The notes beneath the pieces were generated by a model. It made no database searches. It was not told the origin of the DNA and worked only from the letters and a program-made list of their open reading frames with translations. From positions 124,001-188,000 of the forward strand of contig NZ_BSQG01000004.1 in NCBI RefSeq assembly GCF_030268225.1: a DNA stretch of 64,000 nt. The letters run 5' to 3'. A program made the translations under genes and the position numbers. Each line of letters opens with the position of its first letter. Position 1 is the stretch's first letter. The stretch comes from Nocardiopsis ansamitocini. GTDB taxonomy: Bacteria > Actinomycetota > Actinomycetes > Streptosporangiales > Streptosporangiaceae. Positions 28,477-39,225 of this stretch are shown here, piece after piece.

Positions 28477-29235
28477 TCAGAGGAAGGCGCCTCCGGAGAC
28501 CTCGATGCGCTGGGCGGTGACCCAGCGCAGACCCTCGGATGCCAGCGTGGCGATGGCGTCGGCGATCTCCTCAGGTTCGCCGACGCGGCCGAGTGCGGTC
28601 TGTCCGGCCAGAGCCTGACGCATCTCGGCGTCGTCCCGCATCGCCCCACCGTTGAAATCGGTGGCGGTCGGTCCCGGAGCGATGGAGTTGACCCGGATTC
28701 CGCGCGGGCCGAGTTCTGCGGCGAGGGTGCGGCTCAAGACTTCGACGGCGGCCTTCGAGGCGGAGTAGACCGAGGTGGCGGGGCTGGTGTGGCGGGTCAG
28801 TGACGTCGAGACGTTGATGACGCGGCCGCCTCGGGGCAGCAACGGCACAAGTGACTGGATGAGGAAGAACGTGCCCCGGACGTTGGTGTCCATCACCGTG
28901 TCGAAGTCGTCGATCGTGACGTCCTCCAGCGGTCCGAAGATCCCCACTCCCGCGTTGTTGACCAAGATGTCGAGCCGCGAAGTACCCCAGCGCTCCAGCT
29001 GCTCGCTCAATTCGGAGGTGAAGGACGCGAAAGAGGAGACGTCGCTGATGTCGAGCCGGAGAACAGCGGCGGTCCCGCCCACCGCCTGCACCTGTTCCAC
29101 CGTCATCTCAGCCCCGGCCTCATCACCGCGGTGGGTGACCAATACCCGCACCCCGCGCGTGGCCAGAGCGATGGCCGCGCCACGTCCGAGGCCGCGATTC
29201 GCACCGGTCACCAAAGCGGTCTTAACGATCGTCAT
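28477..29235 (-). CDS. SDR-family oxidoreductase
   Basis: 252 residues from the ATG at 29235 with GGAGGAA 8 bases upstream. Classical SDR: TGANRGLGRG (10-19), NNAG (93-96), Ser143/145, Tyr157/Lys161 (YSASKAA), PGPTATDF and C-terminal RIEVSGGAFL. Cytosolic NAD(P)-dependent reductase of unknown substrate. Divergent from a TetR gene; two operator copies lie between the starts, so the SDR is the repressor's likely target. Confidence 0.92.
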   Translation of the reverse strand: MTIVKTALVTGANRGLGRGAAIALATRGVRVLVTHRGDEAGAEMTVEQVQAVGGTAAVLRLDISDVSSFASFTSELSEQLERWGTSRLDILVNNAGVGIFGPLEDVTIDDFDTVMDTNVRGTFFLIQSLVPLLPRGGRVINVSTSLTRHTSPATSVYSASKAAVEVLSRTLAAELGPRGIRVNSIAPGPTATDFNGGAMRDDAEMRQALAGQTALGRVGEPEEIADAIATLASEGLRWVTAQRIEVSGGAFL

Positions 29236-29290
29236 GAACTGTTCCTCCACCGCGCGGCTACCGGAATTCACCCAGTGCCGTAGATACGAT

Positions 29291-29363
29291 ACGAGTCACT
29301 CGACTCGCCTTTCCCTCGCACCATAAGCGGGGCCACCGAGGCGAGTCAAGTGACTCGCCTCGG
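29291..29363. promoter_or_regulatory. Two TetR operator copies (CGAGTCA type)
   Basis: A perfect inverted repeat with 13-bp arms and a 2-base centre lies at 29336-29363 (core GGCGAGTCAAGTGACTCGCC). A second, shorter copy with CGAGT and ACTCG ends lies at 29291-29306. Both are between the divergent SDR and TetR starts. Confidence 0.8.
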
Positions 29364-29383
29364 TTCTGCGGCATACTGTCCGT

Positions 29384-30019
29384 ATGGCCGCAGACCTCTC
29401 CGAACACCACCGCAGAGTCGCTCAGCAGAAACGCGAGGCGATCACCACCGCAGCCGCAGAACTGTTTTTGGACCGCGGCTACGACGGCACCTCACTGGCC
29501 CGGATCGCCGAAGCAGCCGGGGTCTCGAAGTCCACCCTGTTCAAGCGGTTCCCCACCAAGGCGGCCCTCTTCGAGGCCATCGTCACCGAGTCCTGGCAGC
29601 GCGACGCCGGCGACGCTGCCGCACGGCCACAGACCGGAGATCTGCGCTCCGGCCTGACCACCATCGGCCACCGCTATGCCGATCTGGTCGGCCAGCCCGG
29701 CATGACGGCCCTGTTCCGGATCGTCATCGCCGAACTGCCTCGTTTCCCCGAACTGGGACGGATGCAGTTCCAGCTCGGCAAACTGCCCTACTTCACCTCC
29801 GTTCAGCACTACTTGGAATCCGAGCACGAGGCGGGCAACGCTGATGTCCCGGACGCGGAGAGCGCCGCGAACCAGTTCCTGGGCATGATCGCCAACTACG
29901 TCCTGTGGCCCCGCATGCTGCTGACCGACTGGAACCCCGCAGCCTCCGACATCGACGACGCCGTCGAACAGGCCGTCCAGACCATGCTCGCCAGATACAC
30001 CCCGAAGCCGGAACGCTGA
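29384..30019 (+). CDS. TetR-family repressor
   Basis: 211 residues. HTH about 17-61 (REAITTAAAELFLDRGYDGT, then AGVSKSTLFKRFPTKAALF), followed by a TetR_C helical domain with AELPRFPELGRMQF, as in AcrR-like regulators. It is divergent from the SDR gene and preceded by the strong palindrome at 29336-29363. Probably autoregulated, controlling the SDR. Confidence 0.92.
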   Translation: MAADLSEHHRRVAQQKREAITTAAAELFLDRGYDGTSLARIAEAAGVSKSTLFKRFPTKAALFEAIVTESWQRDAGDAAARPQTGDLRSGLTTIGHRYADLVGQPGMTALFRIVIAELPRFPELGRMQFQLGKLPYFTSVQHYLESEHEAGNADVPDAESAANQFLGMIANYVLWPRMLLTDWNPAASDIDDAVEQAVQTMLARYTPKPER

Positions 30020-30122
30020 CACTGGCGCGCAATGCTCGGCCCCTGTGCGGGCGGGGGCGCGGGGGATCGAAAGACGCAGATGGCCGGGGGAGGGACCGTC
30101 TTTCCGAACGGCAACCGCGCGC

Positions 30123-31967
<1,845 letters not shown>

Positions 31968-32106
31968 TCAAAGAATTGTGAGACCGCGAGCGGTGTCGGC
32001 CGCGATGACGCCGAACGGTCCGTGCTCTCCCCGTGCAGGGCCTTCCCCTTTCCAGCTGCGATGATGGTGGTTTCGTGCCTGCAGACCACGTCGAAACGAC
32101 ATCGCC

Positions 32107-32952
32107 ATGACTCCTGTCCCCGCTGACCCGACAGTGCTGCACCCGATGCCCGGACAGCCGCGCGTGGTCCTGTTGAAGCCCCTGGTCGAGTCGCCGCTGA
32201 TCGAGGTGGGGGAGTATTCCTACTACGACGACCCCGATGACCCGACCGCGTTCGAGACGCGCAACGTGCTCTATCACTACGGGCCGGAGAAGCTGGTCAT
32301 CGGGAAGTTCTGCGCGCTGGGCACGGGCGTGCGGTTCATCATGAACGGTGCGAACCACCGTATGGACGGTCCGTCCACTTTTCCGTTCCCCACGATGGGC
32401 GGTTCCTGGGCAGAGCACTTCGACCTGATCACCGATCTGCCCGGTCGGGGCGACACCGTGGTCGGCAACGACGTCTGGCTGGGGTACGGCTCCACGGTGA
32501 TGCCCGGGGTGCGCATCGGGAGCGGGGCGATCATCGGCGCCGGGTCGGTTGTCGTCGGTGACGTTCCCGACTACGGCGTCGTGGGCGGCAACCCGGCCCG
32601 GCTCATCCGTACCCGCTACGCCGCCGACGACGTCGCCCGCCTCATGGATCTGGCCTGCCCAGCACATCACCGAGCATGTGCGCACGATCATGTCCGGGAC
32701 GATCGACGACCTGGCGGCGGCTGCCCCACCGCATCGGTGAACCAGGCACGCCAAGAGCGACGGGCAGTTGTTTTCCGGTGCATGGCCGGCAGCACAACAG
32801 TCGTTCATGCTCAGGTCGCCCGTCCCTCAACGAACAGTGAGATCCTCGCGGTCGTCAAAAGGCAGTGTTCTTCGGTGCCCTTCTCGGGAGAACCTGGTCG
32901 GCTTTTCGCAACCGGGCCCCGTTGCCGACGTCGTGCCGTCGTCGAGGAGTGA
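32107..32952 (+). pseudogene. Streptogramin A (Vat-type) acetyltransferase, frameshifted
   Basis: Xenobiotic acetyltransferase of the left-handed beta-helix family: VGEYSYYDDP, LYHYGPEKLVIGKFCALGTGVRFIMNGANHRMDG with catalytic His84, then GNDVWLGYGSTVMPGVRIGSGAIIGAGSVVV and GGNPARLIRTRY. Up to residue 183 (about base 32656) the frame follows Vat proteins. The expected WWxWP and C-terminal helix are lost from this frame, yet a matching tail (WPAQHITEHVRTIMSGTIDDL) continues in the next frame to 32740. The actual frame runs on with unrelated residues to 32952. The beta-helix and active site are intact, so partial function is not excluded. Confidence 0.8.
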
Positions 32953-32955
32953 GTG

Positions 32956-34221
32956 ATGAGCACGTCGGCAACGTCCGCGGGCGGGAACGGGTTGCAGCGT
33001 CGACTCGGTCTGTCCGACGCGGTGATGATCGGTCTCGGATCGATGATCGGCGCCGGGATCTTTGCCGCGCTTGCGCCAGCCGCCGGGGCCGCGGGCTCCG
33101 GTCTGCTTCTCGGTTTGGCCGTGGCCGCAGTGGTGGCCTACTGCAATGCGACATCCTCGGCCCGCCTGGCCGCACGCTATCCGGCCTCCGGAGGTACCTA
33201 CGTCTACGGCCGTGAACGGCTCGGCGACTTCTGGGGCTACCTTGCGGGCTGGGGGTTCGTGGTCGGCAAGACCGCCTCGTGCGCGGCCATGGCGCTGACC
33301 GTTGGTGTCTATGCGTGGCCCGAGCAGGCGCACACGGTTGCGGTCACGTCCGTGGTGGCGTTGACGGCGCTCAACTACACGGGTGTGCAGAAGGCGGCCT
33401 GGCTGACACGGGTGATCGTCGGCGTTGTCCTGGCAGTACTCGCTGCGGTGGCCGTCGTCTGTCTCACCGGCCCTGCGGTCGGGGCAGCCCACCTGGACAT
33501 CGGCTCGGACGCAACGGTATCCGGAGTGCTCCAGGCGGCCGGCCTGCTGTTCTTCGCCTTCGCGGGGTACGCGCGCATCGCCACTCTCGGCGAGGAGGTC
33601 CGAGATCCCGCGCGGACCATCGTCCGCGCGGTTCTGCTGGCGCTGGGGATCACCCTCGTGGTCTACGCCGTCGTCGCCGTGGCGGTTCTGGGCGTTCTCG
33701 GCCCCGACCGGCTCGCCCAGGCCGCAGCTCCTCTGGACGAGGCGGTGCGTGCGGCCGGGGCACCGGAGCTGGTGCCGGTCGTACGGGTGGGTGCGGCCGT
33801 GGCGGCGCTGGGTTCTTTGCTCGCCCTCATCCTCGGTGTCTCGCGCACCACGCTGGCGATGGCCCGCGACGGCCACCTTCCCCGTGCCCTGGCTGCCGTC
33901 CATCCGCGGTTCGGGGTCCCGCACCGCGCGGAGTTGACGGTCGGCGCCGTGGTGGTGGTGCTCGTCGCAACGGTGGACGTGCGGGAGGTGATCGGGTTTT
34001 CTTCCTTCGGGGTGCTTGTCTACTACGCGGTGGCCAACGCGGCGGCCCTCACCCTCAGTGCAGCCGAGCGACGGCCACCCCGTCCCGTGGCGTGGCTGGG
34101 GGTGGCCGGCTGTGGGGTCCTGGCTTTCGCCTTGCCGCTGGGCTCGATCCTCTCGGGGGCGGCGGTGCTGGCTGCCGGGGCCACCGTCTACGGCCTGCGC
34201 AGGATGGCGAAACGATCGTGA
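32956..34221 (+). CDS. APC-family amino-acid permease
   Basis: 421 residues, 12 predicted membrane segments. GLSDAVMIGLGSMIGAGIFAAL is the TM1 signature of APC amino-acid permeases; YPASGGTYVYGRERLGDFWGYLAGW and FFAFAGYARIATLGEEVRDPAR further support it. ATG at 32956 preceded by GAGGA at 7 bases (a GTG 3 bases earlier is possible). It starts 3 bases after the end of the shifted acetyltransferase frame. Substrate unknown. Confidence 0.9.
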   Translation: MSTSATSAGGNGLQRRLGLSDAVMIGLGSMIGAGIFAALAPAAGAAGSGLLLGLAVAAVVAYCNATSSARLAARYPASGGTYVYGRERLGDFWGYLAGWGFVVGKTASCAAMALTVGVYAWPEQAHTVAVTSVVALTALNYTGVQKAAWLTRVIVGVVLAVLAAVAVVCLTGPAVGAAHLDIGSDATVSGVLQAAGLLFFAFAGYARIATLGEEVRDPARTIVRAVLLALGITLVVYAVVAVAVLGVLGPDRLAQAAAPLDEAVRAAGAPELVPVVRVGAAVAALGSLLALILGVSRTTLAMARDGHLPRALAAVHPRFGVPHRAELTVGAVVVVLVATVDVREVIGFSSFGVLVYYAVANAAALTLSAAERRPPRPVAWLGVAGCGVLAFALPLGSILSGAAVLAAGATVYGLRRMAKRS

Positions 34222-34228
34222 GTTGTCC

Positions 34229-34522
34229 TCACTGCGCGGGTTTGGTGGCCTTGCCGTCGAGCCAGAGCGTGTCGGAAGCGTCGCGGTGTGCGCCCGTGGT
34301 GCCCACATGTTTGCTGCTGATCTGCGGTCCCTTCTTGATCACGTGGACGAGTGCCTGGGCATGGCCTCGGCCCAGACCGTAGTCGTCGGCGAGCCACTGC
34401 ACGATGACCCCGGCCTTGACGGCAGGGTCGTCGAATCCTTTCTCCTTGGCGCGATCGACGAGCGTACGCGGGGTGAGGCCGGTCTTGTCCTCGATCGCGT
34501 CGAGATACGCCTGGAACGACAC
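34229..34522 (-). CDS. DUF4287 domain protein
   Basis: 97 residues from GTG (34522), with AAGGAG 5 bases upstream. VSFQAYLDAIEDKTGLTPRTLVDRAKEKGF is the DUF4287 signature, and the C-terminal WLADDYGLGRGHAQALVHVIKKG completes the usual length. Small helical protein of unknown role, often beside DUF5655 or regulators. It converges with the permease gene and is divergent from the second XRE-cupin gene. Confidence 0.9.
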   Translation of the reverse strand: MSFQAYLDAIEDKTGLTPRTLVDRAKEKGFDDPAVKAGVIVQWLADDYGLGRGHAQALVHVIKKGPQISSKHVGTTGAHRDASDTLWLDGKATKPAQ

Positions 34523-34754
34523 GGGTTCTCCTTGTTTGGCCCGCTGGACGGATCTCCCGATCGTCGCACGGGCCGGTGACATTTCCGGCGAACGTCGCCA
34601 CCGCCGCAGTAGGGATCCCGTGCCCTCTACCCCCTCGGGAACAGCAATGTCCACAACCGAACCCGCGGCCCCGTCCACCCTCGCCGGGGCGACCGATCAC
34701 CGCGTGCACCTGTCCGAACCGGCCGCCGGCGCAACGCACCCTACGAGAGAAAAC

Positions 34755-34784
34755 TTGACAAATCCCTTTGCCGTAACAGCAAAT
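34755..34784 (+). promoter_or_regulatory. Promoter and operator of XRE-cupin 2
   Basis: TTGACA (34755-34760) is followed by TTTGCCGTAACAGCAAA (34767-34783), an inverted repeat TTTGC-N7-GCAAA ending 7 bases before the ATG at 34791. A near-identical site lies in the same place before the paralogous regulator at 56499. A -10-like GCAAAT (34779-34784) would make the transcript leaderless. Confidence 0.7.
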
Positions 34785-34790
34785 AGGGAT

Positions 34791-35444
34791 ATGGCAGACG
34801 ATGAAATTCCCGGGGTGTTGACTGCCGTCGGCCCACGGTTGCGGGCACTGCGTCAGGCACGCGGCATCACTCTGGCGGAGCTGAGCGAGACGACGGACAT
34901 CTCCCTGAGTACCCTTTCCCGGCTGGAGTCGGGCAAGCGCAAACCGACCCTGGAGCTCCTGCTCCCGCTGGCCAAGGCGTACAACGTGCAACTGGACGAA
35001 CTGGTCGGCGCACCGGAGACCGGCGACCCCCGGATTCACGCGCGCCCCTTCACCAGGCACGGCCAGACCTTCGTCCCACTGACCCGCTACCTGGGGGGCC
35101 TGCACGCCTACAAGCAGATCCTTCCTCCCGGCACGATCACGGACGCGCGCCCCGAACAGGGGACTCACGAGGGCTACGAATGGCTCTACGTGCTGTCCGG
35201 CCGCCTGCGCCTGGCCCTGGGCGACAACGATCTGGTCCTCACCGCGGGCGAGGCCGCCGAATTCGACACCCGCATCCCGCACGGGTTCGCCAACGCCGGC
35301 AAGCAACCCGTGGAGTTCCTCAGCCTGTTCGGAGCGCAGGGCGAACGGATGCACGTCCGTGCCCGCCCCGCCGCCGGTCGGTCCGCGCACCGGGCCGGTG
35401 ACAGCGACGTGCGCCCTGGGCCGGATGCCCCTGATCACCAGTAG
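34791..35444 (+). CDS. XRE-family regulator with cupin (paralogue 2)
   Basis: 217 residues from the ATG at 34791, which directly follows the operator-like repeat. HTH about 15-70 (LRALRQARGITLAELSETTD, then ISLSTLSRLESGKRKPTLELLL), linker GAPETGDPRIH, and cupin about 115-195 (HEGYEWLYVLSGRLRLALGDND, AAEFDTRIPHGFAN). It is a close paralogue of the protein at 56499 across the full length, including the linker. No enzyme gene adjoins it except the divergent DUF4287 gene. Effector unknown. Confidence 0.93.
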   Translation: MADDEIPGVLTAVGPRLRALRQARGITLAELSETTDISLSTLSRLESGKRKPTLELLLPLAKAYNVQLDELVGAPETGDPRIHARPFTRHGQTFVPLTRYLGGLHAYKQILPPGTITDARPEQGTHEGYEWLYVLSGRLRLALGDNDLVLTAGEAAEFDTRIPHGFANAGKQPVEFLSLFGAQGERMHVRARPAAGRSAHRAGDSDVRPGPDAPDHQ

Positions 35445-35569
35445 CGGAGGGCCCGAAACCCCCCGAACCCATCGGGAGCAAAGCCCCAGGAAAGGACGAG
35501 GTCAGGAGCCTGCGGTTCGATTTTTCATCGCCGTGATCCCTGTCCGGGGGGCCGGGTAATCACGACTGC

Positions 35570-36778
35570 ATGACCACGACAGAGAACGAACAGGACACGG
35601 ACACCGTCACAACGCGGATCGTCGACCATTTCGACAGTCGCAAACGAGGGTGGGTCAAAGAGGCGATCCGCGTGCTGAACGCCGATGCCACTCGCTCGGC
35701 GGACACCCATGTCTTCCAGTTCCCGCTTCCCGCGCAATGGGGCATCGACCTCTACATCAAGGACGAGTCCATCCACCCGTCGGGGAGCCTGAAGCACCGG
35801 ATGGCGCGTGCGCTGTTCCTGCACGCGCTGTGCACCGGATGGATCGACTCCACCACCCACGTGTTCGAGGCGTCCAGTGGTTCGACAGCGGTCTCCGAGG
35901 CGTACTTCGCCCGACTCCTGGGCCTGCCTTTCACCGCGGTCGTCCCCACGAGCACCAGTCAGGAGAAGGTGGACCTGATCAAGTCCTACGGGGGCGAGGT
36001 GAGAAACCCGGGCCCCGACGGCGACATCGAGAAGGAGGCCGCCCGCCTCGCCAAGGAGTCCGCCAATGGCCATTTCATGGACCAGTTCACCTACGCCGAG
36101 CGCGCCTACGACTATCGCGACGACCACAACGTAGCGGCAACGATCTTCCGGCAGATCTCCGAGGAGCGCCATCCCGACCCCAAGTGGATCGTTGCGGGAG
36201 CCGGCACCGGGGGGACCGGGACGACCATCGGACGGCACATCCGATTCAGTCGGCGGGACACCCGGGTCTGCATCGTGGACCCGCAGAACTCGGCGTTCTT
36301 CCCCAACTGGGTGGCCAATGAGGGCCGTCCGAAGAGCCAGTGGCCGCCGGACCCCTCGACCTGGATCAAGGGGAGCCCCTCCCACATCGAGGGAATCGGG
36401 CGTCCAACCGTCGAACCGTCGTTTCTGCCCGCTGTCGTCGACCGGATGATCTCGGTGCCCGACGCCGCCTCCATCGCAGCCATGCGCCTGCTGCTGGACC
36501 GGTTGCGACACCGGGCCGGTCCCTCCACCGGCACCAACCTGTGGGGAGCGCTGCGGATCGTCGCCGAGATGCTGTCCGACGGCGAACAGGGGAGTGTCGT
36601 GATGCTCATGTGCGACCAGGGTGAGCGCTACATGCACAACTACTACGACGACACCTGGGTGCAACAGACGCTCGAACTCGACCTGACCCCGTACACCAAG
36701 ACGTTGGAGGACTTCCTGGCGACCGGCCGTTGGAACGAACCTCCGGCCACCGCGGTCCCCAGGGCCCGGGAAGCCTGA
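35570..36778 (+). CDS. PLP-dependent cysteine desulfhydrase-like enzyme (Cds1)
   Basis: 402 residues, fold-type II PLP enzyme. Lys75 in PSGSLKHRMARALF is the Schiff-base lysine; GAGTGGTGTTIG is the phosphate loop; EASSGSTAVSEAYFARLLGL corresponds to the substrate-binding loop. The SLKHRxARxLF signature and the C-terminal HNYYDDTWV section distinguish it from O-acetylserine sulfhydrylases and match mycobacterial Cds1, which degrades cysteine to pyruvate, ammonia and sulfide. Single gene. Confidence 0.88.
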   Translation: MTTTENEQDTDTVTTRIVDHFDSRKRGWVKEAIRVLNADATRSADTHVFQFPLPAQWGIDLYIKDESIHPSGSLKHRMARALFLHALCTGWIDSTTHVFEASSGSTAVSEAYFARLLGLPFTAVVPTSTSQEKVDLIKSYGGEVRNPGPDGDIEKEAARLAKESANGHFMDQFTYAERAYDYRDDHNVAATIFRQISEERHPDPKWIVAGAGTGGTGTTIGRHIRFSRRDTRVCIVDPQNSAFFPNWVANEGRPKSQWPPDPSTWIKGSPSHIEGIGRPTVEPSFLPAVVDRMISVPDAASIAAMRLLLDRLRHRAGPSTGTNLWGALRIVAEMLSDGEQGSVVMLMCDQGERYMHNYYDDTWVQQTLELDLTPYTKTLEDFLATGRWNEPPATAVPRAREA

Positions 36779-37200
36779 CCGCAGCCCGGGGAGACGGGCA
36801 CCACAGTCCGCCACTGTGGACCCCCGGTTCTCCGCCACCCCCGCCGAGGGCGAATCGTGCGTGGTTCCACCGGGAACCGCAAGCGCCAAGCGGTCCTTCC
36901 CCACCCGGGGATGGCCGGCTTGGCGCCGGGTGGGACGGCGGTGGCCAGGCCCCGGGGCTTCCCTGTGGACCGGGCGAAGGACATGGTTCCGCGCTCCGGC
37001 ACAGCGCCGGACCGGCTCGTGCCCACCCCGCGCGACGGTACCGACCGGTCTGTTCGGGCGGCCGGCCCCCTCTTCGCGTCGGCGCGTGGCAGAACAGCGG
37101 AGAACTCGCCGCGAGACGGTTCCGGCGGTCCGTACCGGACATGGGGTCGTCGTCCCGGTCCGGACACCAGCCGACAAACGACCAGCGATGGAGAGAATCC
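36779..37200. other. Intergenic region, no gene seen
   Basis: 422 bases between the Cds1-like and TetR genes. Open frames here are shadows with no domain or ribosome-binding site. It presumably holds the TetR promoter, but no clear box was seen. Confidence 0.5.
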
Positions 37201-37812
37201 ATGACCACCGCCCCTCTCAAACGGGACAGCCGGAACCTGCGCCAGGCCCTGATGGACGCCGCCTCGGTGATGCTGTTGGAAGCCAGCCCGGCTCCTGCTC
37301 CTTCACTGCGTGCGGTCGCCCGCGCCTGCAACGTCTCGGCGACCGCCGTCTACCTGCACTTCGATTCGTGGGCCGCCCTCATCGACGCGGTGCTCGACCA
37401 GCACTTCACCGATGTCCGCACCCGGATCGACTCCGCGGGGCGCACATCCGCACATCCGCGTGAACGACTCGACGCGACCGCCCTGGCCTACGTGCTGTGG
37501 GGCCTTGAGTACCCGGGCCCCTACCAACTGCTCTTCGAGAGCACCGAGCGCCTCAAGGATCCAGGCGTCGTCGACTCCTGGTCGAAGGAGCTGATCGGGT
37601 CGATGGCCCGGGACCTGCTGGCCACCGGTTTCGTCGGCGACATGGCCAAGGCCGTCGAGGCGGTCGACCGGCTTTCGATCGCCCTGCACGGCATCATCTC
37701 GATCCGCCGGCACAAGCCCGGTCGTGCGTGGTCCCGAAACGTCCCGGAAGAGGTCGTCGGCATGGTCGAGGTTTTCGCGGGGCCGCCTCGCGGCCTGGCC
37801 GGGGAGCGCTGA
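37201..37812 (+). CDS. TetR-family regulator
   Basis: 203 residues from the ATG at 37201 with GGAGAG 6 bases upstream. HTH about 12-58 (LRQALMDAASVMLLE, then ACNVSATAVYLHFDSWAALIDAVL). The C-terminal half (YVLWGLEYPGPYQLLFES) is of the WHG type. No divergent enzyme gene; the nearest genes are Cds1-like upstream and proline iminopeptidase 325 bases downstream. The 37813-38137 gap shows no other gene. Confidence 0.9.
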   Translation: MTTAPLKRDSRNLRQALMDAASVMLLEASPAPAPSLRAVARACNVSATAVYLHFDSWAALIDAVLDQHFTDVRTRIDSAGRTSAHPRERLDATALAYVLWGLEYPGPYQLLFESTERLKDPGVVDSWSKELIGSMARDLLATGFVGDMAKAVEAVDRLSIALHGIISIRRHKPGRAWSRNVPEEVVGMVEVFAGPPRGLAGER

Positions 37813-38137
37813 CGGTGGCCGTGGAGCGGCAACCGCGCGTTCCGGCCCGGTGCGTACGCCGCGCTGGAGTGGGGAATCGTCAGGCGCGGCACCAGGTGTG
37901 CGCCTCCCGTCCGGCGCCGGAACGTCCGTTCCGAGCGGTAGAGGGGGCGACGGCGCCTTCCGTTCGTGGTCCGGGCGACTGCGGGTATTCGTGTGTTCGC
38001 ATCGGCCGAGCATGTCCGTCTCGGCCCGGTCGGGGCGCAGTCATGTGCACACCCGTGTTGCCCGTGGTCGGGATGTGTGGTCGGACATCCCGTGTTGCAA
38101 TGGTGCGGTAGCGCCCGCACTCCGAGGAGCCCCTGCC

Positions 38138-39109
38138 ATGGCCCAGCAGCACCCGCCGATCGAGCCCTACGACTACGGGATGCTCGACACCGGTGACGGC
38201 AACCTCGTCTACTGGGAGGTCTGTGGCAACCCGGAGGGCAAACCCGCGCTCGTGGTCCACGGAGGCCCCGGGTCGGGGTGCTCGGCAGGCAGCCGTCGGA
38301 CGTTCGATCCCGAACGCTACCGGATCGTCCTGTTCGACCAGCGTGGCTGCGGACGCAGCACCCCGCACGCGAGCGAGCCCGCCACGGACATGAGCCGCAA
38401 CACCACCTGGCACCTGATCGAGGACATGGAACGCCTCCGCGAGCACCTGGGCATCGACAGCTGGCTGCTCTTCGGCGGATCCTGGGGATCGACGCTGTCC
38501 CTGGCCTACGCCCAGCAGCACCCGGACCGCGTCTCCGAGGTCGTCCTCATCGCCGTCACCACCACCCGGCGGTCGGAGATCGACTGGCTCTACCGGGGAG
38601 CCGGACTGCTCTTCCCCGAGGAGTGGGAGCGGTTTCGGGCCGGGCTGCCCGAGCAGGACCGTGGCGGCAACCTCGTGGCGGCCTACGCACGCCTCATGGA
38701 ACACCCCGACGCCGCAGTCCGGGCCAAGGCGGCCGACGACTGGTGCGCGTGGGAGGACGCGGTGGTCTCGATGGAGCCCAACGGCCGCCCGGCGCCTTAT
38801 GGCAACCGGCCCGCCAGGGATCGGCTGGCACTGGTCAGGATCGTCACGCACTACTTCGCCAACGGCGCCTGGCTGGAAGAGGGCGCCCTGCTCCGCGACG
38901 CAGGACGCCTGTCCGGGATCCCGGGGGTCCTGATCCACGGCCGGCTGGACCTCAGCTGTCCGCTGGACACCGCCTGGCAGCTCGCCCGGGCCTGGCCCGA
39001 CGCCCGGCTGCTCGTCATCGACGACTCCGGGCACCGGGGGAGCGACACCATGCGTGACCGGCTTCTCGACGCCGTGGACGGTTTCGCCGACCGGTCGGCC
39101 GCACGCTGA
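38138..39109 (+). CDS. pip: Proline iminopeptidase
   Basis: 323 residues. Removes N-terminal proline from peptides in the cytosol. HGGPGSG (41-47) forms the oxyanion hole and GGSWGS carries nucleophile Ser115; DQRGCGRSTPH and the late HGRLDLSCPLDTAW (Asp) and DDSGHRGSD (His) complete the triad of the S33 family. GAGGAG precedes the ATG by 8 bases. Full-length and typical, monocistronic. Confidence 0.94.
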   Translation: MAQQHPPIEPYDYGMLDTGDGNLVYWEVCGNPEGKPALVVHGGPGSGCSAGSRRTFDPERYRIVLFDQRGCGRSTPHASEPATDMSRNTTWHLIEDMERLREHLGIDSWLLFGGSWGSTLSLAYAQQHPDRVSEVVLIAVTTTRRSEIDWLYRGAGLLFPEEWERFRAGLPEQDRGGNLVAAYARLMEHPDAAVRAKAADDWCAWEDAVVSMEPNGRPAPYGNRPARDRLALVRIVTHYFANGAWLEEGALLRDAGRLSGIPGVLIHGRLDLSCPLDTAWQLARAWPDARLLVIDDSGHRGSDTMRDRLLDAVDGFADRSAAR

Positions 39110-39115
39110 ACAAAA

Positions 39116-39135
39116 TCCCACCGACGCCGGTGGGA
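39116..39135 (+). terminator. Short hairpin after pip
   Basis: TCCCACCG (39116-39123) pairs with CGGTGGGA (39128-39135), 7 bases after the pip stop and facing the convergent TetR gene. Arms of 8 bp without a U-tract. Confidence 0.5.
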
Positions 39136-39225
39136 CGACACCCGGTGCGGGGATACGAAGAGCCGGTCTTCTCCCTGTTCGACGCCTGCCTGTCACCGGG
39201 GTTTCTCGCGGGGGAGGCGAAACGG

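Noticed and set aside
28001-28480. Arg-rich frames on both strands as possible transposase remnants
   Set aside because: No DDE, HUH or serine-recombinase motif and no terminal repeats or target duplication could be found.
32549-32740. Separate small gene ending at 32740
   Set aside because: It is the displaced C-terminal tail of the Vat-type gene in the shifted frame, not an independent gene.
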